A DNA stretch of 64,000 nt from Thalassotalea algicola (GCF_012932965.1 NZ_JABBXH010000004.1:1-64000), one strand, 5' to 3'; counted from the stretch's first letter, positions 37,088 to 46,802 are shown. The notes: generated by a model not told the origin, from the letters alone. Translations and numbers: made by a program.

Positions 37088-39355
37088 TTAATCTTTATTT
37101 GAGTCCGATTTAACCATCACTGGTATATCGATATCGGGTGCCGATATATCATTAAGTGAAATAACTTTCGTTTTACTAATACGATGGCGGTAAATTTCTC
37201 TCAAATACAAAATGGCGTTTTTAACACTATCTAGTGTTAGTCTAATGTCATTTATTGATGTGAATTGTTTACTATCATGTATTAATTCTCGGTATTTTTT
37301 CTCATACATTGGTTTAATCGCGTACCAATTAGTATCCAAAATTTTAGCCGGGTTCTCGAAATCAAGCAGCAAAGATTCAAGAATGGTTTCGTCAAATTCA
37401 GGTGCTTTAATGAGCTCTATTATTTTACTATCTATAGTTTCATCGAACCTGTAATTGTCTTTTGCAAAGCAGCGCTTAATATAGGCAACAATTAGTGTTA
37501 AGAAGTCATCACTTAAACACGGACTTTTAGCTATTAAGGTTGTTAAGGATAGATTTGCTGAAGCACCTATGACTAATGCGTAACGTTTTAATGTAGTATT
37601 TGGGAATAAGTTGTTTAAATGCATTTTCAACTTATTTAAGTCCATATAAGAAAGCTTATAATCTTTCGGAAGCGAAACAATGGAAACTACTGACGAACAG
37701 TTTTTGAAAAAGTGTAATCCTTTTAGATGCTTGGCGTCATAACCACTTTCTTTGTAATTTTTTAATGCAACTCGATATTGAGAAGACTCGATAGGTAACA
37801 GACTTATACCTTCAATCGCCTGCGTCTGCTTATTAAAGTGTGGTAGGTCGATGGAACGGAAGAACAAGTCATCTATATCTAAGCTACTTTCTTCGCCTGT
37901 TCCACTAAAGAGTTTTTTCCCATCAGCACCCAACTCATCATCTGCCACTACTGATTCTGCATATGCAATCGCAACAGGGCCTGCAAGACTCATAAATAAG
38001 TCATTAGCATCTAACCTTATTGTTTCGCCTATATCGATACCGGCACGTCTAAAGTAATTTTCATCGTAATCTGTTGTAACGGCTTGCGCCGTCAAAATAT
38101 TAAAAATCTGTTGGCTAATGTATTGGTTAGCATGACGTTCCATAGAATTTACATCAATAAACTGTATTCCACCTTCATCGTCATTTTGTTCAGCATATCG
38201 CATGATGTCGTTAGAAATTAACATCATGGCATTCCACGGCCTAATACGTTGTATCATGTTTGAAGTGGTCGCATTTTCATTATCCATACTGTAGGAGAAA
38301 TTCCATTCTTCCGACAGATACTTACATAACAAACGACCTGCATTAATGTGTAATGCTTCAGAAGTTTCTACATATTGCTCTGAGATATTTGGCAATATAC
38401 AAATACCGCTAGTAAATATAGGTTCAAAAACAAAAGACTGGTTGTGGCTTGCCAGATCTCGCTCTGATTTGATATCAAAGGTTTTATTCATATAGGAGTA
38501 TTGTTGAGCCAAACCAAATTCAGATGCCATACCAGAGCCGGTACCACCACCTGCGCTAAAGATATAAAAATATAATCTAGATTGGTTAGCTTTAATGCCA
38601 CAAGAATCAATTAAGTATGAGTGGATGAACTTCCAGTCTTGATTGGTAAATTGATCGGTATCTTTATTTAAAATGATTTTTGCAAGGTATTGACCAAGAA
38701 TAGGGGCGTTACCGGCACCACCAGCATGAACTTCTGATAAATCCATGATTTTTAGTTTGTTATAGTCTTTGAGAAAGTTGTTATCAAAGCCTTTAGAAGA
38801 GAACCGAATTCGACCTTCAATATCTTTATCTAGATCGCCAAGCATAACTAGAGGTTCCATTAGAAATACTGGCTTAATTGAGTTGTGTTGGTTGATATTT
38901 AAACTGCGTTGAATCCATTTTATTGGACGGTTATCTCTTTCTCGAACTTTGTTTTGTTCGTTATGAAACTCATTTAAGTAGAAGTTACGGGCGTTATGAA
39001 CTAAACAAGCAACGTCTAATGCAATATTAGAACCACATCGGCCAAGGCCAATAAGGCAAACAGAAGGGAAGTTAGGGTTGTATTCAGTTTCTTCTTCAAA
39101 GCTTGTTACTCTTGGGTAAACCTCGTCCCGCAATGCATCTAGGTTTTTAAGAATGAGTGAAATATCTTTTTCAGTAAAATAATTGTAAAGCTGCTTTTGG
39201 GTATTTGCAGGCTCAGCTTTTTCAGCAGACTGACTGACTTTTCTTTTGACGATAATGTCGTATTCATCTTTACTTTGTTCAGCGTTTTGTGATTGTGAGA
39301 TATTTTTATTTGAAGTTTTGTTAGTAGGACCCTTAGCCGACTTCTTTGTTTGCAT
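37088..39355 (-). CDS. Tubulin/FtsZ-superfamily GTPase-like protein of unknown function
   Basis: A 755-residue soluble protein without signal peptide or obvious membrane segments. Residues 1-95 are a Lys/Ser/Asn-rich, probably disordered leader. From about 98 the order of motifs is that of the tubulin/FtsZ GTP-binding fold. VCLIGLGRCGSN (99-110) matches the T1 loop, AGGAGN (211-216) is T3-like, and FSAGGGTGSG (266-275) is the tubulin signature (T4). LDANDLFMSLAG (448-459) resembles the FtsZ T7 loop NxDFADV, with two Asp three residues apart but no Asn. The C-terminal 300 residues are unrecognised. I prefer the ATG at 39355 (SD GGGGAAG) to an in-frame TTG at 39394. It is not FtsZ (too long), and no partner gene is adjacent. 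Confidence 0.72.
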   Translation of the reverse strand: MQTKKSAKGPTNKTSNKNISQSQNAEQSKDEYDIIVKRKVSQSAEKAEPANTQKQLYNYFTEKDISLILKNLDALRDEVYPRVTSFEEETEYNPNFPSVCLIGLGRCGSNIALDVACLVHNARNFYLNEFHNEQNKVRERDNRPIKWIQRSLNINQHNSIKPVFLMEPLVMLGDLDKDIEGRIRFSSKGFDNNFLKDYNKLKIMDLSEVHAGGAGNAPILGQYLAKIILNKDTDQFTNQDWKFIHSYLIDSCGIKANQSRLYFYIFSAGGGTGSGMASEFGLAQQYSYMNKTFDIKSERDLASHNQSFVFEPIFTSGICILPNISEQYVETSEALHINAGRLLCKYLSEEWNFSYSMDNENATTSNMIQRIRPWNAMMLISNDIMRYAEQNDDEGGIQFIDVNSMERHANQYISQQIFNILTAQAVTTDYDENYFRRAGIDIGETIRLDANDLFMSLAGPVAIAYAESVVADDELGADGKKLFSGTGEESSLDIDDLFFRSIDLPHFNKQTQAIEGISLLPIESSQYRVALKNYKESGYDAKHLKGLHFFKNCSSVVSIVSLPKDYKLSYMDLNKLKMHLNNLFPNTTLKRYALVIGASANLSLTTLIAKSPCLSDDFLTLIVAYIKRCFAKDNYRFDETIDSKIIELIKAPEFDETILESLLLDFENPAKILDTNWYAIKPMYEKKYRELIHDSKQFTSINDIRLTLDSVKNAILYLREIYRHRISKTKVISLNDISAPDIDIPVMVKSDSNKD

Positions 39356-39374
39356 CTTTCTTCCCCATAGCTTT

Positions 39375-39388
39375 GTGGGAAAACCCAC
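39375..39388 (-). promoter_or_regulatory. Perfect hairpin in the 5' leader of the tubulin-like gene
   Basis: GTGGG, loop of 4, CCCAC. It lies 19 bp upstream of the start codon and just before the GGGGAAG ribosome binding site, so if transcribed it could affect initiation. No T run follows, so it is not a terminator. Confidence 0.4.
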
Positions 39389-39437
39389 GTCCAACTATGA
39401 AGATAGTTCAAAAAACATACATTTACATAATAAACAA

Positions 39438-39464
39438 AAGAAAAGCCAGCAAAATGCTGGCTTT
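39438..39464 (-). terminator. Terminator of gapA
   Basis: On the minus strand AAAGCCAGCA, loop TTT, TGCTGGCTTT, then TTCTTTTG. It separates gapA from the tubulin-like gene, so the latter needs its own promoter. Confidence 0.88.
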
Positions 39465-39487
39465 ATAAGTTTGGTCCTAATAGTCGT

Positions 39488-40521
<1,034 letters not shown>

Positions 40522-40724
40522 TCATTATGCGAAAATATCAAGCTTAAAATGGTTTTAAGTGTAATTAAGTTAAATTTATTTTCGGATTGTTACCAAAAAA
40601 ACATAAAAAATAACTAATTTTATTTGTATAAAGTGCGGCGCGAATTGAAATGGCATGATAAAATGAAGAAATCGACGCGCATATTCGTGCAATATCTACA
40701 AATTATCAAACCGCGGAAAAAAAT

Positions 40725-42248
40725 ATGACACAAGAGAAAGTATTGTGTGACATCGGATTTATCGGTCTAGGTGTAATGGGTAAAAACTTGGTGTTAAACC
40801 TAGCAGACAATGGTTACAACATTGCTGCATTTGACCTTAATCATGAAAAGGTTACTGATACCATTGAGCAAGATAGGTTAGAAAATAAAACAGATTCACC
40901 TCGTGTTTACGGATGTTTTTCATACACAGAATTACTTTCTCAACTTAAAGCGCCACACCTTATTGTACTTTCAGTACCTGCTGGTGAACCTGTTGACCAA
41001 GTTTGTGAAAGCCTTATTGGTGCAGGCATTCAGCCTGACGATATTATTATCGACACTGGCAACAGTTTATGGGTAGACACTGTGGAGCGCGAAAAACGTT
41101 ATAAAAGCCAGTTTCTTTTATTTTCATCTGCAGTTTCCGGTGGTGAAGTTGGCGCAAGGTTTGGCCCAGCATTAATGCCAAGCGGTACACCTTACGCGTG
41201 GACTCGTATTAAACCAATCTGGGAAGCAATTTCTGCAAAGGTTGACCCTGCTACAGGTAAGCCTATTGAGCGCACTGAACCTGGTGAAGTTATAGAGTAT
41301 GGCGATCCATGTGCTGCGTATATTGGACCAGCGGGTGCTGGACATTATGTAAAAATGGTACACAACGGCATTGAATATGCTGATATGCAAATTATTTGTG
41401 AAGCATATCAAGTATTGCGTGAAGGTCTAGGTATGAGCTGTGATGAAATTGCTGATACTTTTGAAAAGTGGAATCAAGGTCCTCTAGATAGCTATTTGAT
41501 GGAAATATCTGTAGAAGTACTTCGACATAAACTTGATGATGAAACGCCTTTAGTAGACGTAATACTCGATAAAGCGGGTCAAAAAGGAACGGGGCTTTGG
41601 ACCGCTGTTAGTAGTTTGGAAGTGGGTTGTCCTGCACCAACGATATCACAAGCGGTATACGCTCGTTCAATTTCATCTTTTAAAAGTGCACGTGTAACTG
41701 CGTCTGAACTTTTAGAAGGGCCAGATAGCAAAGAGTATACTGAAGAAGAAAAACAAACATTTATTACTCGCCTACATGATGCTATTTATTGTGCAAAAAT
41801 TTGTGCTTATGCTCAGGGTTTCCAGTTAATGAAGTTAGCCGCGAAAGAACATAATTGGGAATTGGACTTTTCAAGTATTGCTAAAATTTGGCGTGCTGGC
41901 TGTATTATTCGCGCAGTTTTCCTACAATCTATTACTGAAGCATTTAATCGTGATGAGAACTTAGAAAATTTATTATTAGATGAATTTTTCGCAAAACAGT
42001 TGAACCTTCACCAATCGAACTGGCGTCAGGCTATTGCTGATATTACGTTAATGGGTATTCCAGCAGGAGCATTAACTTCAGCGCTATCATATTACGATTC
42101 AATGCGCAGTGGTGTATTACCAGCTAACTTATTGCAAGGTCAAAGAGACTTTTTTGGTGCTCATACCTTTGAAAGAACCGATAAGGCTACAGGTAAAAAA
42201 TATCATGTAGAATGGTCTTCAAAAGGGCGCCCAATGGTGTCAATGTAG
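40725..42248 (+). CDS. gnd: 6-phosphogluconate dehydrogenase (decarboxylating)
   Basis: Oxidises and decarboxylates 6-phosphogluconate to ribulose-5-phosphate, the oxidative pentose phosphate branch that competes with Edd. The NADP site is IGFIGLGVMGKNLVLNLADNG, the substrate region has SAVSGGEVGARFGPALMPSG, and the catalytic pair lies in GHYVKMVHNGIEYADMQ (Lys and Asn). A 507-residue product is longer than the 468 residues of E. coli Gnd. The promoter region is shared with divergent gapA. msrB follows 8 bp later. Confidence 0.94.
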   Translation: MTQEKVLCDIGFIGLGVMGKNLVLNLADNGYNIAAFDLNHEKVTDTIEQDRLENKTDSPRVYGCFSYTELLSQLKAPHLIVLSVPAGEPVDQVCESLIGAGIQPDDIIIDTGNSLWVDTVEREKRYKSQFLLFSSAVSGGEVGARFGPALMPSGTPYAWTRIKPIWEAISAKVDPATGKPIERTEPGEVIEYGDPCAAYIGPAGAGHYVKMVHNGIEYADMQIICEAYQVLREGLGMSCDEIADTFEKWNQGPLDSYLMEISVEVLRHKLDDETPLVDVILDKAGQKGTGLWTAVSSLEVGCPAPTISQAVYARSISSFKSARVTASELLEGPDSKEYTEEEKQTFITRLHDAIYCAKICAYAQGFQLMKLAAKEHNWELDFSSIAKIWRAGCIIRAVFLQSITEAFNRDENLENLLLDEFFAKQLNLHQSNWRQAIADITLMGIPAGALTSALSYYDSMRSGVLPANLLQGQRDFFGAHTFERTDKATGKKYHVEWSSKGRPMVSM

Positions 42249-42256
42249 GAGTTGTT

Positions 42257-42640
42257 ATGTCTGATGATCATTATAAAGAAAAGCTAAGTAAAGAAGCTTA
42301 TGCGGTGTGTCGTTTAGCAGCAACAGAACATCCTTTTACTGGTATATATAATGATCATTGGCTTGATGGTAACTACAATTGCGCTTGTTGTGAACGAGCG
42401 CTTTTTCATTCAAGCAAAAAGTTTAATGCTGGCTGTGGATGGCCAAGTTTTTTTGAATGCATAGACGACAATGTTTTATACATTCAGGATTTGTCTCACC
42501 ATATGGTAAGAACTGAAATCAAATGCAGACACTGTGACTCTCACTTAGGACACGTTTTTGACGACGGCCCTGAGCCTACAGGGAAACGTTACTGTGTTAA
42601 TTCGTTAAGTTTACTATTTGATGGAGATCAAGCTCAGTAA
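42257..42640 (+). CDS. msrB: Peptide-methionine (R)-S-oxide reductase
   Basis: Reduces methionine-R-sulfoxide in proteins. The 127-residue product (E. coli MsrB 137) has zinc Cys pairs CACC and CRHC, the substrate region FNAGCGWPSFFE, HLGHVFDDGP, and the catalytic Cys in KRYCVNSLSL. An in-frame ATG exists at 42212 inside gnd. I chose 42257 because AGGAG (42247-42251) precedes it directly and homologues begin here. It is cotranscribed with gnd and convergent with the DUF2989 gene (6-bp gap). Confidence 0.93.
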   Translation: MSDDHYKEKLSKEAYAVCRLAATEHPFTGIYNDHWLDGNYNCACCERALFHSSKKFNAGCGWPSFFECIDDNVLYIQDLSHHMVRTEIKCRHCDSHLGHVFDDGPEPTGKRYCVNSLSLLFDGDQAQ

Positions 42641-42646
42641 ACTATT

Positions 42647-43447
42647 TTAATGACTTGGTGCGACAAATCTCCCTTCACTAATTTTGTCTAATGTAGCTTC
42701 GGCAACTTGATCTAAGAAATTAGCATCTAATTTGTAAAATTGGCTGTACTCTTTCAATCCTTTTTTACTAATTTCCTCATCATCTGGTGCATATATGTTC
42801 AAAACTTTTAACCATATATAAGCTTGTTTGTATTCTTCTTTATCGGTAAAAATTGTCGTAATAGACTTAAAAATTTCAATGTTTATGATTTCACCAGGTT
42901 TTACTAGCTCCAGCGCATGAAAAAGCAAATCTAAGGTTTTATCAGGGTTACGTTTTATATAGTAAGTGGCTAAGTTAAATTGAGACTCTGGAGTTTCTAA
43001 TTCTGCGCTACCTTCCATTTTTAAAAACTTTTCCAAAGCGACTTCATTCATATAACGGGACCAATGATAAAACAATAGCTCAGGGTGCTTAGACGTTTTT
43101 GTTTCGTCACTTAATTGTTTTATTCTCTCCTTTGCCTTCACATAATTGTCAATTCGGTTTTTCTTTTTTTCTTTTAACTTTATGTGTTCTATTTTTGATG
43201 CATGATTTACACAAACAGCATACTTTTCATAGGCAATTAATAAATTGTACTTTTGTTTATCCGCTTTAGTAGTGTTCAGCGCGTGATTCGCAAAAATAGC
43301 GCCAACTCTTTCTCTTTTGCACCAACTGTCTTCCTTAAATTCTCCACACATTTCGGGAGAGTCTTTACAAATTTTTGCTAAGTCTGGACCACTATCACAA
43401 GCGGTTAATAGTAATGTGCTAAAAAAAGCAGCGATTATAAACTTCAT
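42647..43447 (-). CDS. Lipoprotein, probably DUF2989 family
   Basis: A 266-residue lipoprotein with signal and lipobox LLLTAC (Cys 17). Next is a Cys-rich segment (ICKDSPEMCGEFKEDSWC), then a charged helical body with TPR-like repeats (FNLATYYIKRNPDKTLDLLFHALEL, YKQAYIWLKVLNIYAP). This agrees with the DUF2989 lipoproteins seen in Vibrio and Shewanella. The function is unknown. It is divergent from the long GAPDH gene and convergent with msrB. Confidence 0.65.
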   Translation of the reverse strand: MKFIIAAFFSTLLLTACDSGPDLAKICKDSPEMCGEFKEDSWCKRERVGAIFANHALNTTKADKQKYNLLIAYEKYAVCVNHASKIEHIKLKEKKKNRIDNYVKAKERIKQLSDETKTSKHPELLFYHWSRYMNEVALEKFLKMEGSAELETPESQFNLATYYIKRNPDKTLDLLFHALELVKPGEIINIEIFKSITTIFTDKEEYKQAYIWLKVLNIYAPDDEEISKKGLKEYSQFYKLDANFLDQVAEATLDKISEGRFVAPSH

Positions 43448-43611
43448 GCTAAACCCAAAAATTTTTAAAATATTACCTGTAATGGCTGGAGAAAGTTTTC
43501 ACTCTGCATTACAATGTGCGCCGCATCAAGCGGGTAGTAATTATCAACATATATAGACTATATTGATAATAGCTTATCGTTCACTTTACTGAAATAAAAA
43601 GGTTTTATGTA

Positions 43612-45063
43612 ATGACTTCTCATCTTGAGGAAGAATACCAATCTAGCTGGCAAGAACGTCAAACATTCGCAGAAAATATGTTACCGGTAATCAGCCAATT
43701 ATTCCGAAATAAAGGAATTGAAGTAGCTGTTTACGGTCGTCCTTTAGTTAATGCGTCTGCTATCGACATTATCAAAGCGCACAAATCTGTCGCCCTACAT
43801 GAAGACAGTAAGTTACGCTTAAGAGAAAGTTTCCCATTTTTAGAAGCATTAACAAAAATGCCTTTATCACCTGCGCAGATTGATATAGGTAAACTTGCTT
43901 ATAACTATTTGTTCCTAGGTGGTGCTAACGGTCTATCTATTGAACAATATTTAGAGAAAGAGCTATCTGAAAGCTTATCTGACAATAATGAACAACCAGA
44001 ATCACAAGACGTAGTTTTATATGGTTTTGGTCGTATCGGTCGTTTATTAGCTCGTTTACTAATTGAAAAAACAGGCCCTTCAGCAGGTTTACGTTTAAGA
44101 GCAATTGTTATTCGTCCAGGTAAAGATGGTGATTTGGCAAAACGTGCAAGTTTATTACGTAGAGATTCAGTACACGGTGCTTTCAACGGTAGTATTACTA
44201 TTGATGAAGAAAACAACGTGATCAAAGCTAATGGCGCATTTATCCAAATTATTTATGCAAAATCACCATCAGAAATCGACTACACTGCATATGGTATAAA
44301 CAATGCGCTAGTAGTAGATAATACTGGTATTTGGTCAGATGAAGAAGGTTTAGGTCAGCATTTACAGTCTAAAGGTACATCAAAAGTATTGTTAACAGCG
44401 CCTGCAAAAGGTGATATTAAAAATATCGTTTACGGTGTGAATCAAGACATGATCTTAGCTGAAGATAAGATTGTTTCGGCTGCTAGTTGTACAACAAATG
44501 CAATTACACCAGTATTAAAAGCAGTTAATGATAAATTTGGTATTAAGAACGGTCACGTTGAAACGGTTCATTCATATACCAATGATCAAAACTTGATCGA
44601 CAACTATCATAAATCACCACGCCGTGGTCGTAGTGCACCTCTTAATATGGTAATAACCTCTACTGGTGCAGCAAAAGCAGTATCTAAAGCATTACCTGAA
44701 TTGAAAGGTTTGTTAACTGGTAACGCAATTCGTGTACCTACACCAAATGTTTCTATGGCGATTATGAATTTAAACCTTAAAGAAGCTACAACAACGGAAG
44801 GTTTAAATGATTACTTACGTGGTATTTCATTAAATTCTGAGTTGCAACACCAAGTTGACTACACTGCATCTACTGAAATTGTATCAACTGACTTAGTAGG
44901 CTCTCGTTATGCAGGAGTTGTCGATTCACAAGCTACGATTGTCGACGAAGATAGAGCGGTACTATACGTATGGTACGATAATGAATTCGGCTATAGTTGT
45001 CAGGTAGTTCGTGTTATGCAGGAAATGGCAGGTCTTTTCGTACCTAGTTTGCCTCACGCATAA
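43612..45063 (+). CDS. Long-form glyceraldehyde-3-phosphate dehydrogenase
   Basis: A 483-residue GAPDH paralogue. An unusual helical N-terminal extension of about 130 residues precedes the dinucleotide fold (VVLYGFGRIGRLLARLL, from about 131). The active site SAASCTTNAITPVLKAV holds the catalytic Cys, and WYDNEFGYSCQVVRVM closes the catalytic domain. After beta-strand 2 the segment reads IVIRPGKDGDLAKR where GapA has INDLLD, so the NAD-selecting Asp is replaced by an RPG stretch with a 2-residue insertion. A different cofactor preference or a gluconeogenic role is possible. No HexR site is visible upstream. Confidence 0.88.
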   Translation: MTSHLEEEYQSSWQERQTFAENMLPVISQLFRNKGIEVAVYGRPLVNASAIDIIKAHKSVALHEDSKLRLRESFPFLEALTKMPLSPAQIDIGKLAYNYLFLGGANGLSIEQYLEKELSESLSDNNEQPESQDVVLYGFGRIGRLLARLLIEKTGPSAGLRLRAIVIRPGKDGDLAKRASLLRRDSVHGAFNGSITIDEENNVIKANGAFIQIIYAKSPSEIDYTAYGINNALVVDNTGIWSDEEGLGQHLQSKGTSKVLLTAPAKGDIKNIVYGVNQDMILAEDKIVSAASCTTNAITPVLKAVNDKFGIKNGHVETVHSYTNDQNLIDNYHKSPRRGRSAPLNMVITSTGAAKAVSKALPELKGLLTGNAIRVPTPNVSMAIMNLNLKEATTTEGLNDYLRGISLNSELQHQVDYTASTEIVSTDLVGSRYAGVVDSQATIVDEDRAVLYVWYDNEFGYSCQVVRVMQEMAGLFVPSLPHA

Positions 45064-45083
45064 GCGTTATACTTTAATAGAAT

Positions 45084-45109
45084 AAAAAGGCGCTTTGGCG
45101 CCTTTTTTT
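45084..45109 (+). terminator. Terminator after the long GAPDH gene
   Basis: GGCGC, loop TTTG, GCGCC with A5 before and T7 after, 20 bp past the stop codon. Confidence 0.93.
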
Positions 45110-45185
45110 GTTCTTAAATGTTTTTAAAATTTTGCCGATAAATTCATGATAACTATCGTCACATTAGTCTTAAAGAGAGGTCTAT

Positions 45186-45383
45186 ATGGCTCTAACAGTT
45201 GGAAATAGTGGTTCAGTTCACGTTGATTCTGGTAATGCACTAGAAATCAAAGGTGCGCAATTGGCTAAAGATCAGATGGAATTGGAAGGTAAAATGGCGC
45301 TAGAGCTTATTCAAGCTGCTGCGGTGCCAGAAGTTAATCCACCTACAGTGTCTTCTGGCAATACTATTAATATTAAAGCTTAA
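45186..45383 (+). CDS. Small protein of unknown function (65 residues)
   Basis: The ATG is preceded by AGAGAGG 5-10 bp upstream and is followed by [21 protein letters not shown] central helix ([21 protein letters not shown]) and a short polar tail ending in [10 protein letters not shown] follow. The arrangement (polar start, amphipathic QMELEGxMALxLI helix, proline-rich linker, NINI tail) resembles small cytoplasmic YjfB-like proteins linked with motility, but similarity is only by eye. The stop overlaps the tusE stop region by 4 bp on the opposite strand. Confidence 0.6.
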   Translation: MALTVGNSGSVHVDSGNALEIKGAQLAKDQMELEGKMALELIQAAAVPEVNPPTVSSGNTINIKA

Positions 45384-45706
45384 ATACAGCGTGCTGGTTT
45401 AGGTAAACCAGCATATTTTGTTGCTTGCTTAGCTGGCCCTTCACTAAACAGTCGATATAAATATCGGCTGCTACTTTTCTCTTCGCCAAATTTTTCTTTC
45501 ATTGCTTTAGTTAATGCACGGATAGCTGGTGACGTATTGTAGGTTAAATAAAATTCTCTGACGAAATGAATAACTTCCCAATGTGCGTCGGTTAATGTTA
45601 ACTCATCCTGTTTTGCGAGTTCATTGGCAAGCGCCACACTCCATTGGGTGTGATCAAGTAAATAGCCCTGTTTATCTATTGCTATAGTTTGGTTGTTAAA
45701 GTTCAT
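45380..45706 (-). CDS. tusE: Sulfur relay protein TusE (DsrC family)
   Basis: Takes persulfide from TusBCD and passes it to MnmA for 2-thiolation of tRNA wobble uridine. The 108-residue DsrC/TusE protein shows [26 protein letters not shown] and the C-terminal KPARCI, whose penultimate Cys is the sulfur carrier. Last gene of the tusDCBE cluster, 2 bp after tusB. Confidence 0.95.
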   Translation of the reverse strand: MNFNNQTIAIDKQGYLLDHTQWSVALANELAKQDELTLTDAHWEVIHFVREFYLTYNTSPAIRALTKAMKEKFGEEKSSSRYLYRLFSEGPAKQATKYAGLPKPARCI

Positions 45707-45708
45707 TC

Positions 45709-45996
45709 TTATTGCCAGGTTATCGATTGTTTGTAGTTAAGCATTAGCTCAGGAATATCTTCTATTACTATTGACTTTGATTGAGGTGCCAATGCTAAAC
45801 CCCTTGCGAGATAATGATGTTCGATCACAAAAATATCAATTTGCTGTTCGCTTATAGTAGCTATTGAAGGGTGCTTAAGGTTGTAGCAACCGTCATCAAG
45901 CAACAAGATGGCGTCATGCTTTGCTAATAACTGTGCACATTGTGCTAGATTAGTGTCAGCAAAAGCTGATGTTCTGATTAAGTGTAATGTCGACAT
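45709..45996 (-). CDS. tusB: Sulfur relay protein TusB
   Basis: A 95-residue DsrH-family subunit of the TusBCD hexamer, which accepts sulfur from Tus[13 protein letters not shown] at the N-terminus, LLDDGCYN in the middle and a short C-terminal strand ending in SITWQ fit TusB (E. coli 95 residues). It lies between tusC (1-bp gap) and tusE (2-bp gap). Confidence 0.9.
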   Translation of the reverse strand: MSTLHLIRTSAFADTNLAQCAQLLAKHDAILLLDDGCYNLKHPSIATISEQQIDIFVIEHHYLARGLALAPQSKSIVIEDIPELMLNYKQSITWQ

Positions 45997-45997
45997 T

Positions 45998-46363
45998 TTA
46001 AAACCTTAAAACTGCTTTGTATTGCTTTAGAGTTTCTATAAGCGTTTGCTTAGACAGGGTTTGTGCGCTTTGAATATTTAAAGGACCTTCAATACCTCGG
46101 TCTTTAAGTGATTGTTCGCAAATGAAAACGTCTTCGACATCATAAAAAGGTAACGCTGAAAAGGTTTTTAAGTAATCTTTAACCTGCAATAGTTCACCAT
46201 TTGCTTTATCAATTAACTGCCAAACGCCGTCACCGATAAAAAATAGCGCGATATCTTGCTCATAACTTCCAAAGATGAGCGCCATATCTAATGCGTCTTT
46301 ACCACTAGCAGAAGAATAGGGAGCTTGGGTAGTTATGATTGCGAGAGAGTTGACTTTGCTCAT
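45998..46363 (-). CDS. tusC: Sulfur relay protein TusC
   Basis: A 121-residue DsrF-family subunit (E. coli TusC 119). SLAIITTQAPYSSASGKDALDMALIFGSYEQDIALFFIGDGVWQL matches the conserved N-terminal half. The start overlaps the tusD stop by 4 bp, so the subunits are translationally coupled and made in fixed ratio. Confidence 0.92.
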   Translation of the reverse strand: MSKVNSLAIITTQAPYSSASGKDALDMALIFGSYEQDIALFFIGDGVWQLIDKANGELLQVKDYLKTFSALPFYDVEDVFICEQSLKDRGIEGPLNIQSAQTLSKQTLIETLKQYKAVLRF

Positions 46364-46725
46364 AACTGAATCACTCGATCACTAGTTGCGTTTAACTCAA
46401 CCATCTCACCTAGACCAGAAATTGTAAAAAAGTTGAGAATGTTATGTTGGCTGTCCTCATCAGTTAAGCCTCTTTTCTCTGCTGCTGTAATACATAAATG
46501 CATAGGCACCTTATTTGAATTGGCTAACGCGGCTAGTGATTTTATCGATTGATATTCGTCACTCGGCATGACTAATGTTTTGCTCGCATTCAATACACCA
46601 TCTTGATAAAAGAAAATACCATTTATCTGGTGTCCTTTGTTTAATAACGCGTGTGCAATCTCTACAACCGTAGCGGTTCTATTTTGATGGGGTGGTGTAG
46701 TTACTACTAGAGTGAATGTTGCCAA
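46360..46725 (-). CDS. tusD: Sulfur relay protein TusD
   Basis: A 121-residue DsrE-family subunit that carries the active-site Cys of TusBCD, here in HLCITAAEKRG (E. coli NICVAAALRRG, Cys78). FTLVVTTPP opens the core fold and FTISGLGEMVE ends it. The frame is open to an ATG at 46779, but those codons fall in the stem and T run of the yccA terminator. I therefore take the TTG at 46725, with GAGG 5 bp upstream, which gives the length and N-terminus of known TusD. Confidence 0.9.
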   Translation of the reverse strand: MATFTLVVTTPPHQNRTATVVEIAHALLNKGHQINGIFFYQDGVLNASKTLVMPSDEYQSIKSLAALANSNKVPMHLCITAAEKRGLTDEDSQHNILNFFTISGLGEMVELNATSDRVIQL

Positions 46726-46744
46726 ATTAGCCTCAAGTTTTACG

Positions 46745-46778
46745 CAAAAAAAAAGCTCCGAATAAATCGGAGCTTTCA
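46745..46778 (-). terminator. Terminator of the YccA-like gene
   Basis: On the minus strand AGCTCCGA, 5-nt loop, TCGGAGCT, then at least nine T. It lies between the BI-1 gene and tusD, and overlaps the codons of an N-terminally extended tusD frame. Confidence 0.92.
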
Positions 46779-46802
46779 TTATAACGAATTATTTATCAAG
46801 AA

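Noticed and set aside
37061-39464. Transposon-like element bounded by AAAGCCAGC repeats
   Set aside because: The repeats are intrinsic terminators, no target-site duplication or transposase is seen, and such stems are common in this genome.
42212-42256. Start of msrB inside gnd
   Set aside because: It would overlap gnd by 37 bp; the ATG at 42257 has AGGAG at proper distance.
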